Source: Oscillatoria princeps RMCB-10
Lineage (GTDB): Bacteria; Cyanobacteriota; Cyanobacteriia; Cyanobacteriales; Oscillatoriaceae
Reading direction: 5' to 3'
DNA: 64,000 nt
Assembly (NCBI GenBank): GCA_019359235.1
Contig: JAHHHT010000002.1
Location: 372,001 to 436,000 of the forward strand
The notes below the pieces were generated by a model. The model saw only the letters and a list, made by a program, of their open reading frames with translations, was not told where the DNA came from and did no database searches. Shown here in pieces: positions 54,772 through 64,000 of this stretch. Made by a program: the position numbers and the translations under genes. Each line of letters starts with the position of its first letter. Position 1 is the first letter of the stretch.

Positions 54772-56073
54772 TTCGATGAGGAAACGGAGGGCGAGCCGGT
54801 TGATCTGGGTTCTGATGCCGGCGATCCTGTGGCGATCGAGCCGGTGGCTGAGCTCGATTCTGATGCCGGCGATCCTGTGGCGATGGACATGGTTGATGAA
54901 ACTGCCGGCAGTGCAGTTCCCTCGGTCGTCAAACCCGAGCCGGTATTTGACTCTGGGGTTTTCACTGTCGGAGAAACCGGCGAGGTTGGCGTTGATTTCC
55001 TCTTTGATGGCGGCGGATATCAGGGAGAAGTAGCAATCTTCAGCTTCGAGGGGATGGATGAACTTCAGCCGGGGAGCTCACAATTTATAAAAGAAGCTTC
55101 CAGTCGGGGGCTGAGTCATTCGGAGCTGGGTTATCTGGTGATTTCTCATCGGGCGGAGGGAGCGCGATTTAGTTCTGTGCTGGGGGAACCGAGCCAGAAT
55201 GCCGGTGAGTATTTGGGTGTGAGGACTTTTGCAATGCGTCCGGGAGATAAGTTCGGCATTATGCTGGTGCCGAATGGGCGCGTGCAGCAGGTGTTTGACA
55301 ATCCTGGCGTTGGCGGTTCGCTCCGCCCGCTGTTCTCTTTGGGCACTGCGAACCCCAATGATACCTTCCATGTGGGGCAGATTGCGGATGTCACCGGCAG
55401 TGGCAGCACTTTCGCGATCGAGGACATGCGGGTTGATGGCTGGACTGACAGGGATTACAACGATATTATCTTCCAAGTGCGGGGTGCTACCGGCAAGGCG
55501 GCGCATCTCGATGGGGCGATCAACTCTGCTAAGGATTGGCGCGGTACGGATATGGGACAAGCGCTGATTGCTTATGCGGAACCGTATGTGACGCCAGAAC
55601 CGGCTGAGGATTTGCAAGTGGATCTGGTGGATTTGATTTCGGAACTCGAAGAGCTGGCGGAGAATCCACAACCGTCAGATGCTATTATTGAGCCAGTCAC
55701 AGAAGCCACACCGGCACTAGAGGCAGTGGTTGCTCAGACGGCGGAAAGTCTGCCGGCGGATATCGATTTTACGGACAATTCAGGGACTTCGGAAGCCTCA
55801 CCGGCACTAGAGGCAGTGGTTGCTCAGGCGGCGGAAAGTCTGCCGGTTGACGATTTAGAAGACGCACTAGCGGATTTGATTGCCGAACTGGAAGACTTTA
55901 CGGATAATTTAGATACCGAAGGCGATCAGCTGACCTCCGCCACAGACGCCTCACCGGCACCGGGGGGTGTGGCTGCCGAAAAGCTTATACGCACAGTGAA
56001 CAACCGGAAATTTTATAATTTTATAATGATGCGACTGACGAAACCTCTCAATCGCAGGCTTTATCAGAGGTGA
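54502..56073 (+). pseudogene. DUF4114-domain part of a broken secreted protein gene
   Basis: Open frame of 523 codons; real coding character starts around 54770. After Asp/Pro-rich repeats ([15 protein letters not shown] twice) a complete DUF4114-like domain is seen: [37 protein letters not shown] and the calcium-type end [18 protein letters not shown]. Then come repeats around PALEAVVAQ(T/A)AESLP. The frame fails at 56010-56025, a tandem duplication of the 8 bases ATTTTATA; removing one copy joins it exactly to the next segment ([14 protein letters not shown]). I therefore treat this and the next two segments as one decayed gene related to cyanobacterial DUF4114/S8-peptidase surface proteins. 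Confidence 0.75.
56010..56025 (+). repeat. 8-bp tandem duplication causing a frameshift
   Basis: ATTTTATA twice in a row. Deleting one copy restores one continuous frame from the DUF4114 segment to the repeat segment, so this looks like a recent replication-slippage mutation or a reversible phase switch. Confidence 0.8.
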
Positions 56074-56936
56074 GCGGTGCGGAAACAGCGGAATCTACGT
56101 TAGAAGAGTCATCGAAAATTCCAGGAGCCACAGCGCCTGTACCGGCACCTGAGGCTGTCGCTGTTGAAGACAGTATTAATAATGTGTCTGCTGACATCGA
56201 GGAAGTTGTAGAAACTCCAGCAGTTGAGGCGCAACTCGACACGGAAGCGCCACCGGCATCTGAAATTGCCGGTTCGGATGCAATTGTAAATCTGCAATCG
56301 GAAACGCCGGCAGCTGTTGAGGCTTCAGTTGAAGTCCCACCGGCAGCCTCAGTTGTCGCTGTCGAGACTATTGATAATGTGTCTGCTGACATCGAGGAAG
56401 TTGTAGAAACTCCAGTCGCCTCGGCGCAACTCGCCACGGAAGCGCCACCGGCATCTGAGACTCTCGGTTCGGATGCAATTGTCAATCTGCAATCGGAAAC
56501 ACCGGCAGCTGTCAAGGCTTCAGCTGAAGTCCCACCGGCAGCCTCAGCTGTCGCTGCAGAAGACACTATTAATAACGTGCCGGCTGACACCGCCGAAGTT
56601 GCAGATTCCGCACCAGTTGAGCCGGCTGACTCCACCCCAGAAGCGCCACCGGCACCTGAGGTTCTGGTTTCGGATGCAGTTGGCAATCTGCAATCGGAAA
56701 GCCCACAAGTCGCAGAGGCAACAGTAGAGCCGGCTGACTCCACCCCACAAGCGCCACCGGCACCAAAGGTTGTGGCGGGTGCTGCGGTTGAGACGCCGGC
56801 GCAAACGCAGGTGCACGAGACCTCGGCGTCACAGGCGACAAGCGAAGGCGCTGCCGGTGCTGCGCCTCAAACTCCAGCCACTCCCGCGAGCACTTTCAAT
56901 ACTGACAGTCGGGAGCCGGTGACGGCGAGTGCTTAA
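56026..56936 (+). pseudogene. Ala/Pro/Glu repeat segment of the broken DUF4114/S8 gene
   Basis: Continues the DUF4114 frame after the 8-bp duplication. It is composed of three degenerate 65-66-residue repeats (NNVSADIEEVVETP...EAPPASE...SDAIVNLQSETPAAV...EVPPAAS); the DNA periods are 195 bp (56181 to 56376) and 198 bp (to 56574). Composition is acidic and Pro-rich, as in extracellular stalks. It stops at TAA 56934-56936, yet the same frame then goes on with coding-like NGNFVKGDLVSRLENLTA, so this stop is probably a nonsense mutation. Confidence 0.7.
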
Positions 56937-58200
56937 ATAGCACAAAATGGCAATTTTGTCAAGGGCGATTTGGTGTCTCGTCTGGAAAACCTGACTGCAA
57001 GGCAAGCGGAATCAGCCGGCGGAAGCTGCCGGCGATCAGCCGGTGAGTGTGGCTTTGATTGAAAAGCTGGAAAGTGTTACTGAAAGTTTGAAGAGTCAGA
57101 GCGAGCCGGTTCAGGTGAGTCCTGCTACGGTTGAATTGGTTGAGCGCTTGGAAAATATTGCTGTGCGATCTGCAGCACCGGCAATTGAGCCGGTTGTGCC
57201 GGTGGGGTACGAGTTTGCTAAGGCGTCTCAGCCGTTGGTTGGCGTGATTGACACCGGCTTTGCTGGGAATAATCCCGATATTGACTATTCGCGGATTATT
57301 TTGGGACAAGAGCGCGTGGATGGGGATGCCAATCCGTTGCTGGAAGCCGGTGAAAGTGACGTGCCGGTTAGCCCCGCGTTAGAAATTATTGGAGCCACTC
57401 AGAACAATGGCACCGGCATTGATGGTATTAATGATGATGCGCCCCTGTTCGCAGCGCGTGCCGGTGGTTCTTCTGAGCAATGGGCGCAGTCGCTTATTGA
57501 ATTTGTGGATGCTGTAAGAAAATCGGGGCAACCGAATGGGATCGTTACTCTCAATCTAAATTTGACTCAACTCAACTCCGATGGCAGTGTCACCCCGCGC
57601 TATGAACTGACGGATGCGGAATGGGAGGCGCTGGCATACGCCCACAAGCACAATGTCTTGGTTGTGGTTCCGGCTGGAGATGACAGCGAAACAATGTCCG
57701 CCCTCGGTGAGGCTTCCCTGTCATTTGACAGCATTATGACAGTGGGAGCGGCCAAACGGGTCAGGAATTCGGTAGCGCTCTCTAATGCCTGCGATGAAGC
57801 GGACTATTCCGGCAGTGGCTACGCCCTGGATATGGTGGCTGACGGTAGCAGCGGCGAAACCTCGGGGACATCTGTGGCAGCTAGTAAGGTAGCCGGTGCC
57901 GCTTCCCAAGTATGGGCGGCGAATCCGAAGTTGAGCTATCGCCAAGTGATGGATATTCTCCAGCGCACAGCCACTGACCTAAATACGCCCAACTGGGACG
58001 AGGCGACTGGTGCTGGGTTGCTGAATATGGCGGCGGCGGTGCATTTAGCGAAAGTTACCCCCGCTGGTGGATGTCCCTGTCAGGTGGCTGGACTTTGCCA
58101 AGAAAAATCAGCCTCTCATTGGCATTATCGACACCTGCTTCAATGGCAAGAATGCAGATATCGACTACAGCCAGATTATTCTGGGACGTCACCTAGTTGA
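56937..58200 (+). pseudogene. Degenerate subtilisin-like (S8) segment lacking the catalytic histidine
   Basis: After a frameshift near 56995, the frame from 57043 (VSVALIEKLESV) reads an S8-like domain: PLVGVIDTGFAGNNPDIDY (Asp site), ATQNNGTGIDGINDDAPLF, VVVPAGDDSE (the oxyanion Asn is Asp) and SGETSGTSVAASKVAG (Ser site). Where the His motif EHGTH should be there is VPVSP; the surrounding GE...IIGATQ alignment has equal length, so the residues are replaced, not lost. After LLNMAAAVHLAKV the frame shifts near 58060 and ends in unrelated residues. It cannot be an active protease. Confidence 0.75.
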
Positions 58201-58306
58201 TGCCGATAACAACCCCTTGCTGGAAACGGGAGAGGGCAACGAACACGGCACCCATGTTTTAGGAATCATTGGCGCGACTCAAAGTAATGGGAGTAGTGTT
58301 GCATAG
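58067..58306 (+). pseudogene. Start of a second S8 domain, truncated
   Basis: In a third frame, FAKKNQPLIGIIDTCFNGKN, NPLLETGEGNEHGTHVLGI and IGATQSNG copy the first 75 residues of the S8 domain, here with the Asp and His motifs intact. It ends at a stop right after QSNGSSVA, where homology is lost, next to a hairpin at 58305-58352. It is a remnant of a duplicated peptidase domain or gene. Confidence 0.75.
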
Positions 58307-58352
58307 TAAGGACTCTCTTTGCAGAAGTGAGCAAAATTTCTGCATCCTTACT
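58305..58352 (+). terminator. Hairpin at the end of the S8 remnant
   Basis: AGTAAGGA/TCCTTACT outer arms and TGCAGAA/TTCTGCA inner arms with a small bulge and an 11-base loop. It either terminates transcription or marks the recombination point that truncated the second S8 domain. Confidence 0.5.
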
Positions 58353-59058
58353 TTGCCGCACTGCCGTTGCAGCACTACCGGAACCGTAAACTCAGTTTTT
58401 TTAGCTTAGCACAAGCACAGCTGAGAGCGAGGAAAAATTGCTTTTCGCGCCTGCCGGTGCGCTCGCGCCCGCCGGCATGCGATCGCCTAGAGCGGGGAGT
58501 CCGGCTGCAACTGCCGGCACCTTCACCCGCCGGCGACACAAAAATTTACAAAAAAATCCAGACTTAACCCTTGACAAATTAAACAAAATACCATTTAAAA
58601 ACTTAAGCTGTTAAGCATTTAATCTGCGCCTGTCCGCTGAAAGGAGGCAGTCGCGATGCTCCTGCGGAGCCGCTGCGCTACAACTGCGCACACCGCCACC
58701 AATGAAAACTTGTCCTGGGGGCGGGGCAACGGTTGGGCCGGTAGGGGCGGGTTTACCTAAAATGTCTCTACGAAGTTCAGATGTTGGTGAACCCGCCCCT
58801 ACAAACATTTTCAAGTCAGAGCCGACCTTGGGGCGTTCCTACGCTCCGCCTGGGAACGAGGGTAACGAGGGTAACCAGGGTAACGAGGGTATTTCAATCG
58901 CCAGGTAGCTGTATGGGCGGCCCCCCGTGGCCGCCCCTTGTGCCCCTCTCTTTTCTCCTCCTCCCCGTTAACGGGGAGGGGGATGGGGGGTGGGGTTTCC
59001 AGCAGCACAGAGCTGTAATCATCCTTCTAGTGTGCCGCCATCCCTGACCGGCAGCCAG
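58353..59058. repeat. Repeat-rich intergenic region
   Basis: No gene. In order: GCGATCGC (HIP1) near 58477; TAAGCTGTTAAGCATTTAAT module (about 58606); GAGGCAGTCGCGATG and ACTGCGCACACCGCCACCAA module (58645-58710); a spaced inverted repeat GTAGGGGCGGG...CCCGCCCCTAC (58741-58802); CTCCGCCTGGGAACG; four slipped 9-bp GAGGGTAAC units (58858-58890); and the GC-rich CTCCCCGTTAACGGGGAG hairpin (58955-59000). Confidence 0.75.
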
Positions 59059-59631
59059 CTACTTCAACTTTTGCTTGATCACCGTCACGATCTGAGCCAG
59101 CTGCTTCTTGAGCCCATCAATCTCAGCCTGCATTTTCTTCATCTCAGCCTGCATTTGGGCAATTTGCTCGTTCGATGCCCCACCGGCTGCCGGTGCAGCA
59201 GCCGCTGCCGGTTGCGCCTTGGCTTCCGCTGCCGGTGCCCCCACAGGTGCCGGTGCCGGGCCTGTGCGCATAGCCAACTTGATCGCGTCAATCAGCTGCT
59301 TCTTCTCAAACGGCTTTTCGATAAAAGCAAAATGCTTGAACGGTTCCGGAATCTTCTCAGTGACTTCTTCTTTCCGCCCGGACATCAGCACCAGGGGAAT
59401 TTTCCGGAGTTCAGCATTACCTTGAATCTGCTGGTACACCTCCCATCCGCTCACTTTCGGCAGCAAGAAATCCAGCATAATTAAATTAGGGCGCGCCTGG
59501 CGGATCAGCTTCAGACCTTCTTCACCGTCTGTTGCTTCCACGATCTCAAAGTTACCCGGCGGTAACATCTCCCGCACCCGCATCCGAATCACCTTGCTGT
59601 CATCGATAACCAAAATTTTGTGACTTGCCAC
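59059..59631 (-). CDS. Single-domain response regulator with C-terminal coiled coil
   Basis: 190 residues. The receiver domain (1-125) has the acidic pair Asp10/Asp11 in LVIDDSKV, the phospho-acceptor Asp54 in IMLDFLLPKVSGWEV, the conserved Ser in LVLMSGRKEE and Lys in FIEKPF, so it is complete. An Ala/Pro-rich linker (GPAPAPVGAPAAEAKAQPAA) leads to a C-terminal coiled coil (IAQMQAEMKKMQAEIDGLKK) that may mediate assembly. There is no DNA-binding output, suggesting a CheY-like or scaffold role. The start is a GTG at 59631 with AGGAG six bases upstream. No kinase is adjacent. Confidence 0.9.
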   Translation of the reverse strand: MASHKILVIDDSKVIRMRVREMLPPGNFEIVEATDGEEGLKLIRQARPNLIMLDFLLPKVSGWEVYQQIQGNAELRKIPLVLMSGRKEEVTEKIPEPFKHFAFIEKPFEKKQLIDAIKLAMRTGPAPAPVGAPAAEAKAQPAAAAAPAAGGASNEQIAQMQAEMKKMQAEIDGLKKQLAQIVTVIKQKLK

Positions 59632-59642
59632 GACTGACTCCT

Positions 59643-59828
59643 CTAGTGGTTGGGTGAAAAATCAAAATTAATGGTGACAGTTGGGCAACCTTGAGGCGGT
59701 TGAATCCCGATGGAACACAGAACCGCGATCAGAAAATCCAGTTCGGTATCGGGCCGGCAAATGTATCTGAACCCCACCTGTCCGGGAACACTATCAATCC
59801 TCACTAGCGCCACCTCTGCCAAACACAA
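59643..59828 (-). CDS. Possible small protein upstream of the response regulator
   Basis: 61 codons ending 11 bases before the response-regulator start on the same strand, so it could be co-translated. Translation includes VGFRYICRPDTELDFLIAVL and no recognisable family. The start would be TTG 59828, or GTG codons inside. No good ribosome site except an AGAGG before an internal GTG. Coding reality is uncertain. Confidence 0.25.
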   Translation of the reverse strand: MCLAEVALVRIDSVPGQVGFRYICRPDTELDFLIAVLCSIGIQPPQGCPTVTINFDFSPNH

Positions 59829-60092
59829 TCTCTCTCGCAGGAGTGCGATCCAAACCTGCTAGCAACTCTACAATTTATCATTTAGCATCTCCAGATCACT
59901 ATATATTTAACGCTCCGCCTGAAAGCTAGCCTGTCCCTTAATCCTAGCTTAAGGCGGTTCCGGCTCAAAAGGCACAAAAGCCGCCCCACCTTTTCGCTAC
60001 CGCCCCACCGGCCTGTTTGGAGAATGTTATAAGATTTGTATCATAGTCTTGCTTTTTGGGCGATTAGCCCGATAGTTTAAATTCTAACTTTT
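59829..60092. other. Divergent intergenic region before lipA
   Basis: Should hold the promoters of lipA and of the response regulator unit. No repeat or clear promoter pair; AT content rises in the last 70 bases before lipA. Confidence 0.45.
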
Positions 60093-61034
60093 ATGGCTGC
60101 CGAACCCAGTCCAACTCCCACAAGCCCATCCCCCGCGCAAGCGCGGCGGGCAGAAATTCAGGCCATGCCAGAGTGGCTGCGACGCCCCATCGGCAAAGCC
60201 AGCGAGCTCTCTACAGTACAGCAAATTATCAAGCAGCGCCAGATCCACACCATTTGTGAAGAAGGCCGCTGCCCCAACCGGGGAGAGTGCTACGCCCAGA
60301 AAACAGCCACATTCTTGCTCATGGGGCCAACATGTACCCGCTCCTGTGCCTTTTGTCAAGTGGATAAGGGTCACGCTCCGGTGCCCTTAGACCCAGAAGA
60401 ACCCCAAAAAGTGGCTGAAGCAGTGCAGCTGCTGGGCTTGCGCTATGTCGTTCTGACATCGGTGGCTAGAGATGACTTGCCAGACGCCGGTGCCGGCTGG
60501 TTTGTGGCCACAATGGAAGCCGTGCGCCGGCTAAACCCCGACACACATATAGAAGTGCTCACCGCCGATTTCTGGGGGGGTCACTCCTATGATATGACAC
60601 CGGCACAGCAGCAGCGCCAGCGGATTGAGACAGTAGTGAGGGCCCTCCCCGCCTGTTACAACCACAATATAGAGACAGTCAGACGCCTGCAAGGGCCGGT
60701 GCGGCGGGGAGCCAAGTACGAGCGCAGCCTGGACGTCCTCCGTTTCGTCAAAGAAATTGATTCCAGCATGCCCACAAAATCCGGATTGATGCTGGGACAC
60801 GGCGAAACCGAACCTGAGATCATTGAGACGATGGCAGATTTGCGGGCGGTTGGCTGCCACCGGCTCACCCTCGGGCAGTACATGCGCCCCGCACTGGAAC
60901 ACCTGCCGGTGCGAAAATACTGGACGCCCGAAGAATTTGACCGCCTCGGCGCAATCGCCAGAGACATGGGCTTTTCTCACGTCCGGTCTGGCCCTCTCGT
61001 GCGCAGCTCCTACCATGCCGGTGAAGAGTTTTGA
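60093..61034 (+). CDS. lipA: Lipoyl synthase
   Basis: Radical-SAM enzyme that inserts two sulfurs into octanoyl chains on lipoyl-dependent enzymes. Both iron-sulfur clusters are represented: the auxiliary-cluster cysteines Cys55, Cys60 and Cys66 ([12 protein letters not shown]) and the SAM-cluster triad Cys81, Cys85 and Cys88 (CTRSCAFC). The C-terminal serine ligand is present in RSSYHAGE. At 313 aa it is a full-length LipA with a short Pro/Ser/Thr-rich N-terminal extension. Start ATG 60093. No lipB or lipM is adjacent. Function is secure. Confidence 0.96.
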   Translation: MAAEPSPTPTSPSPAQARRAEIQAMPEWLRRPIGKASELSTVQQIIKQRQIHTICEEGRCPNRGECYAQKTATFLLMGPTCTRSCAFCQVDKGHAPVPLDPEEPQKVAEAVQLLGLRYVVLTSVARDDLPDAGAGWFVATMEAVRRLNPDTHIEVLTADFWGGHSYDMTPAQQQRQRIETVVRALPACYNHNIETVRRLQGPVRRGAKYERSLDVLRFVKEIDSSMPTKSGLMLGHGETEPEIIETMADLRAVGCHRLTLGQYMRPALEHLPVRKYWTPEEFDRLGAIARDMGFSHVRSGPLVRSSYHAGEEF

Positions 61035-61744
61035 GTTGCCAAAAATGAGTTTTGAATTTAAAATTCACAATTCAAAACTCAAAATCCTCCCCAAACCGGC
61101 ATCAAACTGCCGTTTCCCCTGACTGACAATCTTTGAGGCAGCCATCCGAGGGAGCGACACGCGCCTTCAGGGGAAGTTGACCGCCCAGCCGGCACCGTGA
61201 ACGGCCTCCCCCATCGCCTTGCCGGCTCAAAAGTCGCGGCACAACTTTTTGCCCCACCCTTTTGCGGAACTGCTCGCATTAACTGTAACTTACCTGCCGA
61301 AATTGTCAGATTAAGTTATTTTATTGTAATGGCTTACCCCTATCATTTTGCTTATCTTTCCGCCAAAACAACCAGAACAGTGATAGTCTGATTTGTCTGG
61401 CTTTTTGTCTGATAGTTATTGTTCACCTTTGGATTGCAGGAGCGTTAAGGATTGCGAAAATCGATCGGTAGGAGAGCGCAGTAGGGTGCGTTACGCGCTC
61501 CCTTGTAACGCACCGAAACCGCCGATTTCCCAAAATGGGATGCTCCCTTGATACAGTTAAAACTATTGTGCCAAGCGCTTGCCATACAGGCGGACAAAAA
61601 GTCACGGAAAGATTTAACCGGCACCGGCGACCGGGCAAATTTCCCAGAGATCGGGACAGCCTTTCAGGCCGTTTGTACTACTATATAACTGAAAGGCGCA
61701 TCCACCCAAAGACAGAAGTACAAGTCATCCCTAAAGAAGAACAC
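61035..61744. other. Long upstream region of the ABC transporter binding-protein gene
   Basis: No gene. An inverted repeat GTAGGGTGCGTTAC/GTAACGCACC (61481-61514) and a stem GCCTTTCAG/CTGAAAGGC with a 21-base loop (61659-61697), about 48 bases before the start, are visible; the latter would be in the mRNA leader if the promoter is upstream. Promoter elements are not obvious. Confidence 0.5.
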
Positions 61745-63082
61745 ATGCCAGTACAAAAACACCCAAACAATAACGAACAGATGAACTTTAAACAGGAGTC
61801 CGGCGGACGCTCAAGAATGAGTCTCCCCTATGTGCGGTTAAGTAAATTAGTCTTATCAGTGTTGGCGGCCTCAGCGCTGGCCGGGTGTGGGGGCGGGCAG
61901 ACAGGTGCCGGTCCAAATAGTGGCGGAACCGGCTCAGCACCTTCTGGGAATACAGTCAAGATTGTTTCCAGCCTGCCCATGACAGGCAGCGCCCTGGGCC
62001 AGAGCCAATCGATTGTCAACGGTATCCAGCAAGCCCTCGACGAGACAAACTCAACCGTCTGCGATGGCAAGCTCAAGATCCAATATGAAAAATATGACGA
62101 CGCTACTGCCGCTGCCAATAAATGGGACCCGGCGCAAGTGACGCAAAACGCCAACAAAGCCGTGGCCGACAAATCAGTCGCTGCCGTGATTGGCCACTTC
62201 AACTCCGGCGCAGCCAAGCTATCCATTTACATCCTCAACCGAGCCAACTTGGTGATGGTCAGCCCCGCCAACACCTATCCAGGGCTGACCAAACCGGGCA
62301 AAGGTGAAAGCAAAGAGCCTGACGTTTACTACCCAAATGGCAAGCGCAACTTCTCCCGCGTCGTCCCTACAGATGACCTGCAAGGGGCAGCCGCCGCCAA
62401 ATGGGCCAACTCCCTGGGGGTGAAACGGGTCTATATCCTGGACGATCAAGAGCTTTACGGCAAAGGGATTGCCGATATTTTCGAGGCAACGGCCAAAAAG
62501 ATAGGGATAGAAGTTCTCGGACACGAAGGAATTGACGCCAAAGCCAGCGACTATAAAGCTTTGATGACCAAAATCAAAGCCCTCAACCCAGACTTGCTCT
62601 ACTTTGGCGGCACCACCCAGACCAATGCTGGGCAGCTGATCAAGGACATGCGAAATGTGGGGATGACGCCCGATAAAGTCAAGTTTATGGGGCCTGACGG
62701 GATTTACGAGCAAGCCCTGATTGATGCGGCGGGCAAAGATGCCGAAGGGGTTTACGCAACCTTCGGGGGAGTTCCGGGTAAAGAGCTCACCGGTGCCGGC
62801 AAAGCCTGGTATGAAAGCTACAAGGCCAAATATAACGCTGAACCGGAAGCCTACGCCGCTTATGGCTACGAAGCGGGCAAAGTGGTCGTTGATGCCATCG
62901 GCAAAGTCTGCAAAAATGACCGCGCCGCCATCCGCGACGCCGTATTGGCCACGAAAGAGTTTCCTGGAGTGCTCGGCACTTGGAGCTTTGACGCCAATGG
63001 CGACACCACCCTCACCACCATGTCCGGGAATCAGGTCAAGGATGGTAAATTTCAGTTTGTCAGTCTGCTCAAGGCAGATTGA
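61745..63082 (+). CDS. Branched-chain/neutral amino-acid ABC transporter substrate-binding lipoprotein (LivJ/NatB-like)
   Basis: Type I periplasmic binding protein of the Leu/Ile/Val-binding family. The signal peptide LVLSVLAASALAGC ends in a lipobox, giving a membrane-anchored lipoprotein. Mature features are VKIVSSLPMTGSALGQSQSI (ligand-site start), VAAVIGHFNSGAA, LVMVSPANTYPGLT, RVVPTDDLQGAAAAKWA and KIKALNPDLLYFGGTT. Between the signal and the body is a Gly/Ser-rich linker. I use ATG 61745; ATG 61817 (MSLPYVRLSK) would also give a good signal peptide. A LivH-like permease follows after 474 bp. Cyanobacteria use such systems (Nat-I) for neutral amino acids, so the exact ligand is open. Confidence 0.88.
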   Translation: MPVQKHPNNNEQMNFKQESGGRSRMSLPYVRLSKLVLSVLAASALAGCGGGQTGAGPNSGGTGSAPSGNTVKIVSSLPMTGSALGQSQSIVNGIQQALDETNSTVCDGKLKIQYEKYDDATAAANKWDPAQVTQNANKAVADKSVAAVIGHFNSGAAKLSIYILNRANLVMVSPANTYPGLTKPGKGESKEPDVYYPNGKRNFSRVVPTDDLQGAAAAKWANSLGVKRVYILDDQELYGKGIADIFEATAKKIGIEVLGHEGIDAKASDYKALMTKIKALNPDLLYFGGTTQTNAGQLIKDMRNVGMTPDKVKFMGPDGIYEQALIDAAGKDAEGVYATFGGVPGKELTGAGKAWYESYKAKYNAEPEAYAAYGYEAGKVVVDAIGKVCKNDRAAIRDAVLATKEFPGVLGTWSFDANGDTTLTTMSGNQVKDGKFQFVSLLKAD

Positions 63083-63556
63083 TGTAGGATTGACCCATTG
63101 CCAAATTCCAGGGGCGGGGTTCCTTTAGCCGAGACGGGCAGTGGGCAGTGGGCACTGGGTGCGGAATTTTCACGCTTTCGCTGTGTTCAATCGAGCACCG
63201 GCGCAGGGCTGGAAAATACAGTACCCAGATGCCGTCGCCATACATTCCCGGCTTCCAGTAGGGACTGCCCGGGGGCGGGGCAAGTCAATAAGCTGTTTAA
63301 CTTTTAATCTGCTTGTTGTAAGAACGGGGCAACGAGGCAGAGCCTCCTTGGAGGCTTTTCCATGCTCTGCCTGGGAACGAGTGCAGAGGGCATATAGTGC
63401 AAATTAAATGCGCAAATAAGTCTTCTGTCTGCCACAGATGATATCGAAAGAAATCCCGCCCCTGCAAACCCTTTTCACCGCCGGTGGCCAACAGACTGCC
63501 GGTGAGGACTGTCGGAAAACGAGAAAACGCACTCTGCTGTTTAGAGCCAAATCCCT
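63083..63556. repeat. Gap between transporter genes with dispersed repeats
   Basis: Includes a GGGCAGTGGGCAGTGGGCACTGGG short tandem stretch (63138-63161), AAGCTGTTTAACTTTTAAT (about 63289), GAGGCAGAGCCTCC/GGAGGCTTTTCC and CTCTGCCTGGGAACG (63332-63383). No gene. The length suggests that the permease has its own promoter. Confidence 0.65.
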
Positions 63557-64000
63557 ATGAAACAATGGCACAAGCCACTTGTGTACCTGGCTGTCATTTA
63601 CCTGGTGTTACTGTTAGGCCCGATTGCCGGGTTGGACTTGCCCCGAATTGCAGGGGATATTGTCCGCAACCCGGAAGTCCTGATTCAACAAATCTTAGTG
63701 GGTCTGGTCAACGGTGCGGTGATTGCTATTATTGCCCTAGGCTATACTTTGGTTTATGGTATTATTGAGCTGATCAATTTCGCTCACGGGGATTTGTACA
63801 TGTTGGGAGCCTTTGCTTCCCTGACAGCAATCGGTGCGTTTGGCGTCGGAGACGGTGCTCCCCTCAGCGCTAGCATTCCAGCTATGTTAGTTGCTTTGCT
63901 AATATCTGCCGGTCTTTGTGCTGCATTAAATATTGTGACCGAAAGATACGCCTACCGGCCTTTGCGCAACGCCCCCAGGCTGGCACCGCTGATCTCAGCA
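63557..64000 (+). CDS. Branched-chain/neutral amino-acid ABC transporter permease (LivH-like), cut by window edge
   Basis: The first 148 codons of an integral membrane permease. Hydrophobic helices are seen at about 7-26 (LVYLAVIYLVLLLGPIAG), 45-65 (QILVGLVNGAVIAIIALGYT), 78-95 and 109-128; the diagnostic LivH stretches are LVNGAVIAIIALGYTLVYGI and INFAHGDLYMLGAFASL. It should form the membrane channel with a LivM-like partner beyond the window and take substrate from the binding protein encoded upstream. ATG 63557; no strong ribosome site. The frame is open at 64000. Confidence 0.9.
   Translation, partial: MKQWHKPLVYLAVIYLVLLLGPIAGLDLPRIAGDIVRNPEVLIQQILVGLVNGAVIAIIALGYTLVYGIIELINFAHGDLYMLGAFASLTAIGAFGVGDGAPLSASIPAMLVALLISAGLCAALNIVTERYAYRPLRNAPRLAPLISA

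Noticed and set aside
61328-61340. NtcA site GTAATGGCTTAC upstream of the transporter gene
   Set aside because: The half sites are 6 bases apart, not the required 8.

Overview
The window is chromosomal DNA from a cyanobacterium, probably a filamentous one with a mid-50s GC content (composition judged by eye). Lineage evidence: a GshA of the cyanobacterial type, a DUF3153 lipoprotein, a trifunctional Ser/Thr kinase/ATPase/histidine kinase, a probable cyanobacteriochrome kinase, a DALR-only ArgS paralogue, scattered HIP1 octamers (GCGATCGC), and intergenic DNA packed with small palindromic repeats. I see no insertion sequence, prophage, rRNA or CRISPR array; there is one tRNA.

Layout. 1-11 kb: housekeeping genes (partial MDR oxidoreductase, threonine aldolase, Xaa-Pro aminopeptidase, RarA fused to a methyltransferase-like domain, TspO-like protein, sugar nucleotidyltransferase, ScpA, LapA-domain protein). 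11-27.7 kb: cyclase-family hydrolase, the 1801-residue kinase, DUF3153 lipoprotein, glycogen debranching enzyme, tRNA-Met, a long Pro/Ala-rich LysM/M23 peptidase, TrmL and GshA.

27.9-43.6 kb holds the most interesting locus: a head-to-tail duplication of a roughly 7.8-kb cassette on the minus strand. Each unit has a consensus-like promoter, a giant UPF1-like SF1 helicase with an N-terminal beta-helix/Ig-like region, a single-HKD phospholipase-D-family protein, and a Uma2-type PD-(D/E)XK protein (intact in one copy, 5'-truncated in the other). Helicase plus PLD nuclease is the core of the Mokosh anti-phage systems, but this N-terminal architecture, the Uma2 neighbour and the tandem arrangement are unusual. 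The paralogues differ by about 286 residues in the coiled coil between helicase motifs I and II.

43.7-64 kb: histone-deacetylase-like protein, small cyanobacterial proteins, a PAS/GAF kinase whose GAF has two cysteines at bilin-binding positions, a Crp/Fnr regulator, a DALR protein, a HAD phosphatase, a decaying DUF4114/subtilisin-like gene (broken by an 8-bp tandem duplication, a stop and frameshifts), a response regulator, LipA, and the binding protein and permease (cut by the window edge) of a branched-chain/neutral amino-acid ABC transporter.

Most genes are transcribed singly. The only clear functional clusters are the two helicase-PLD-Uma2 cassettes and the transporter pair.
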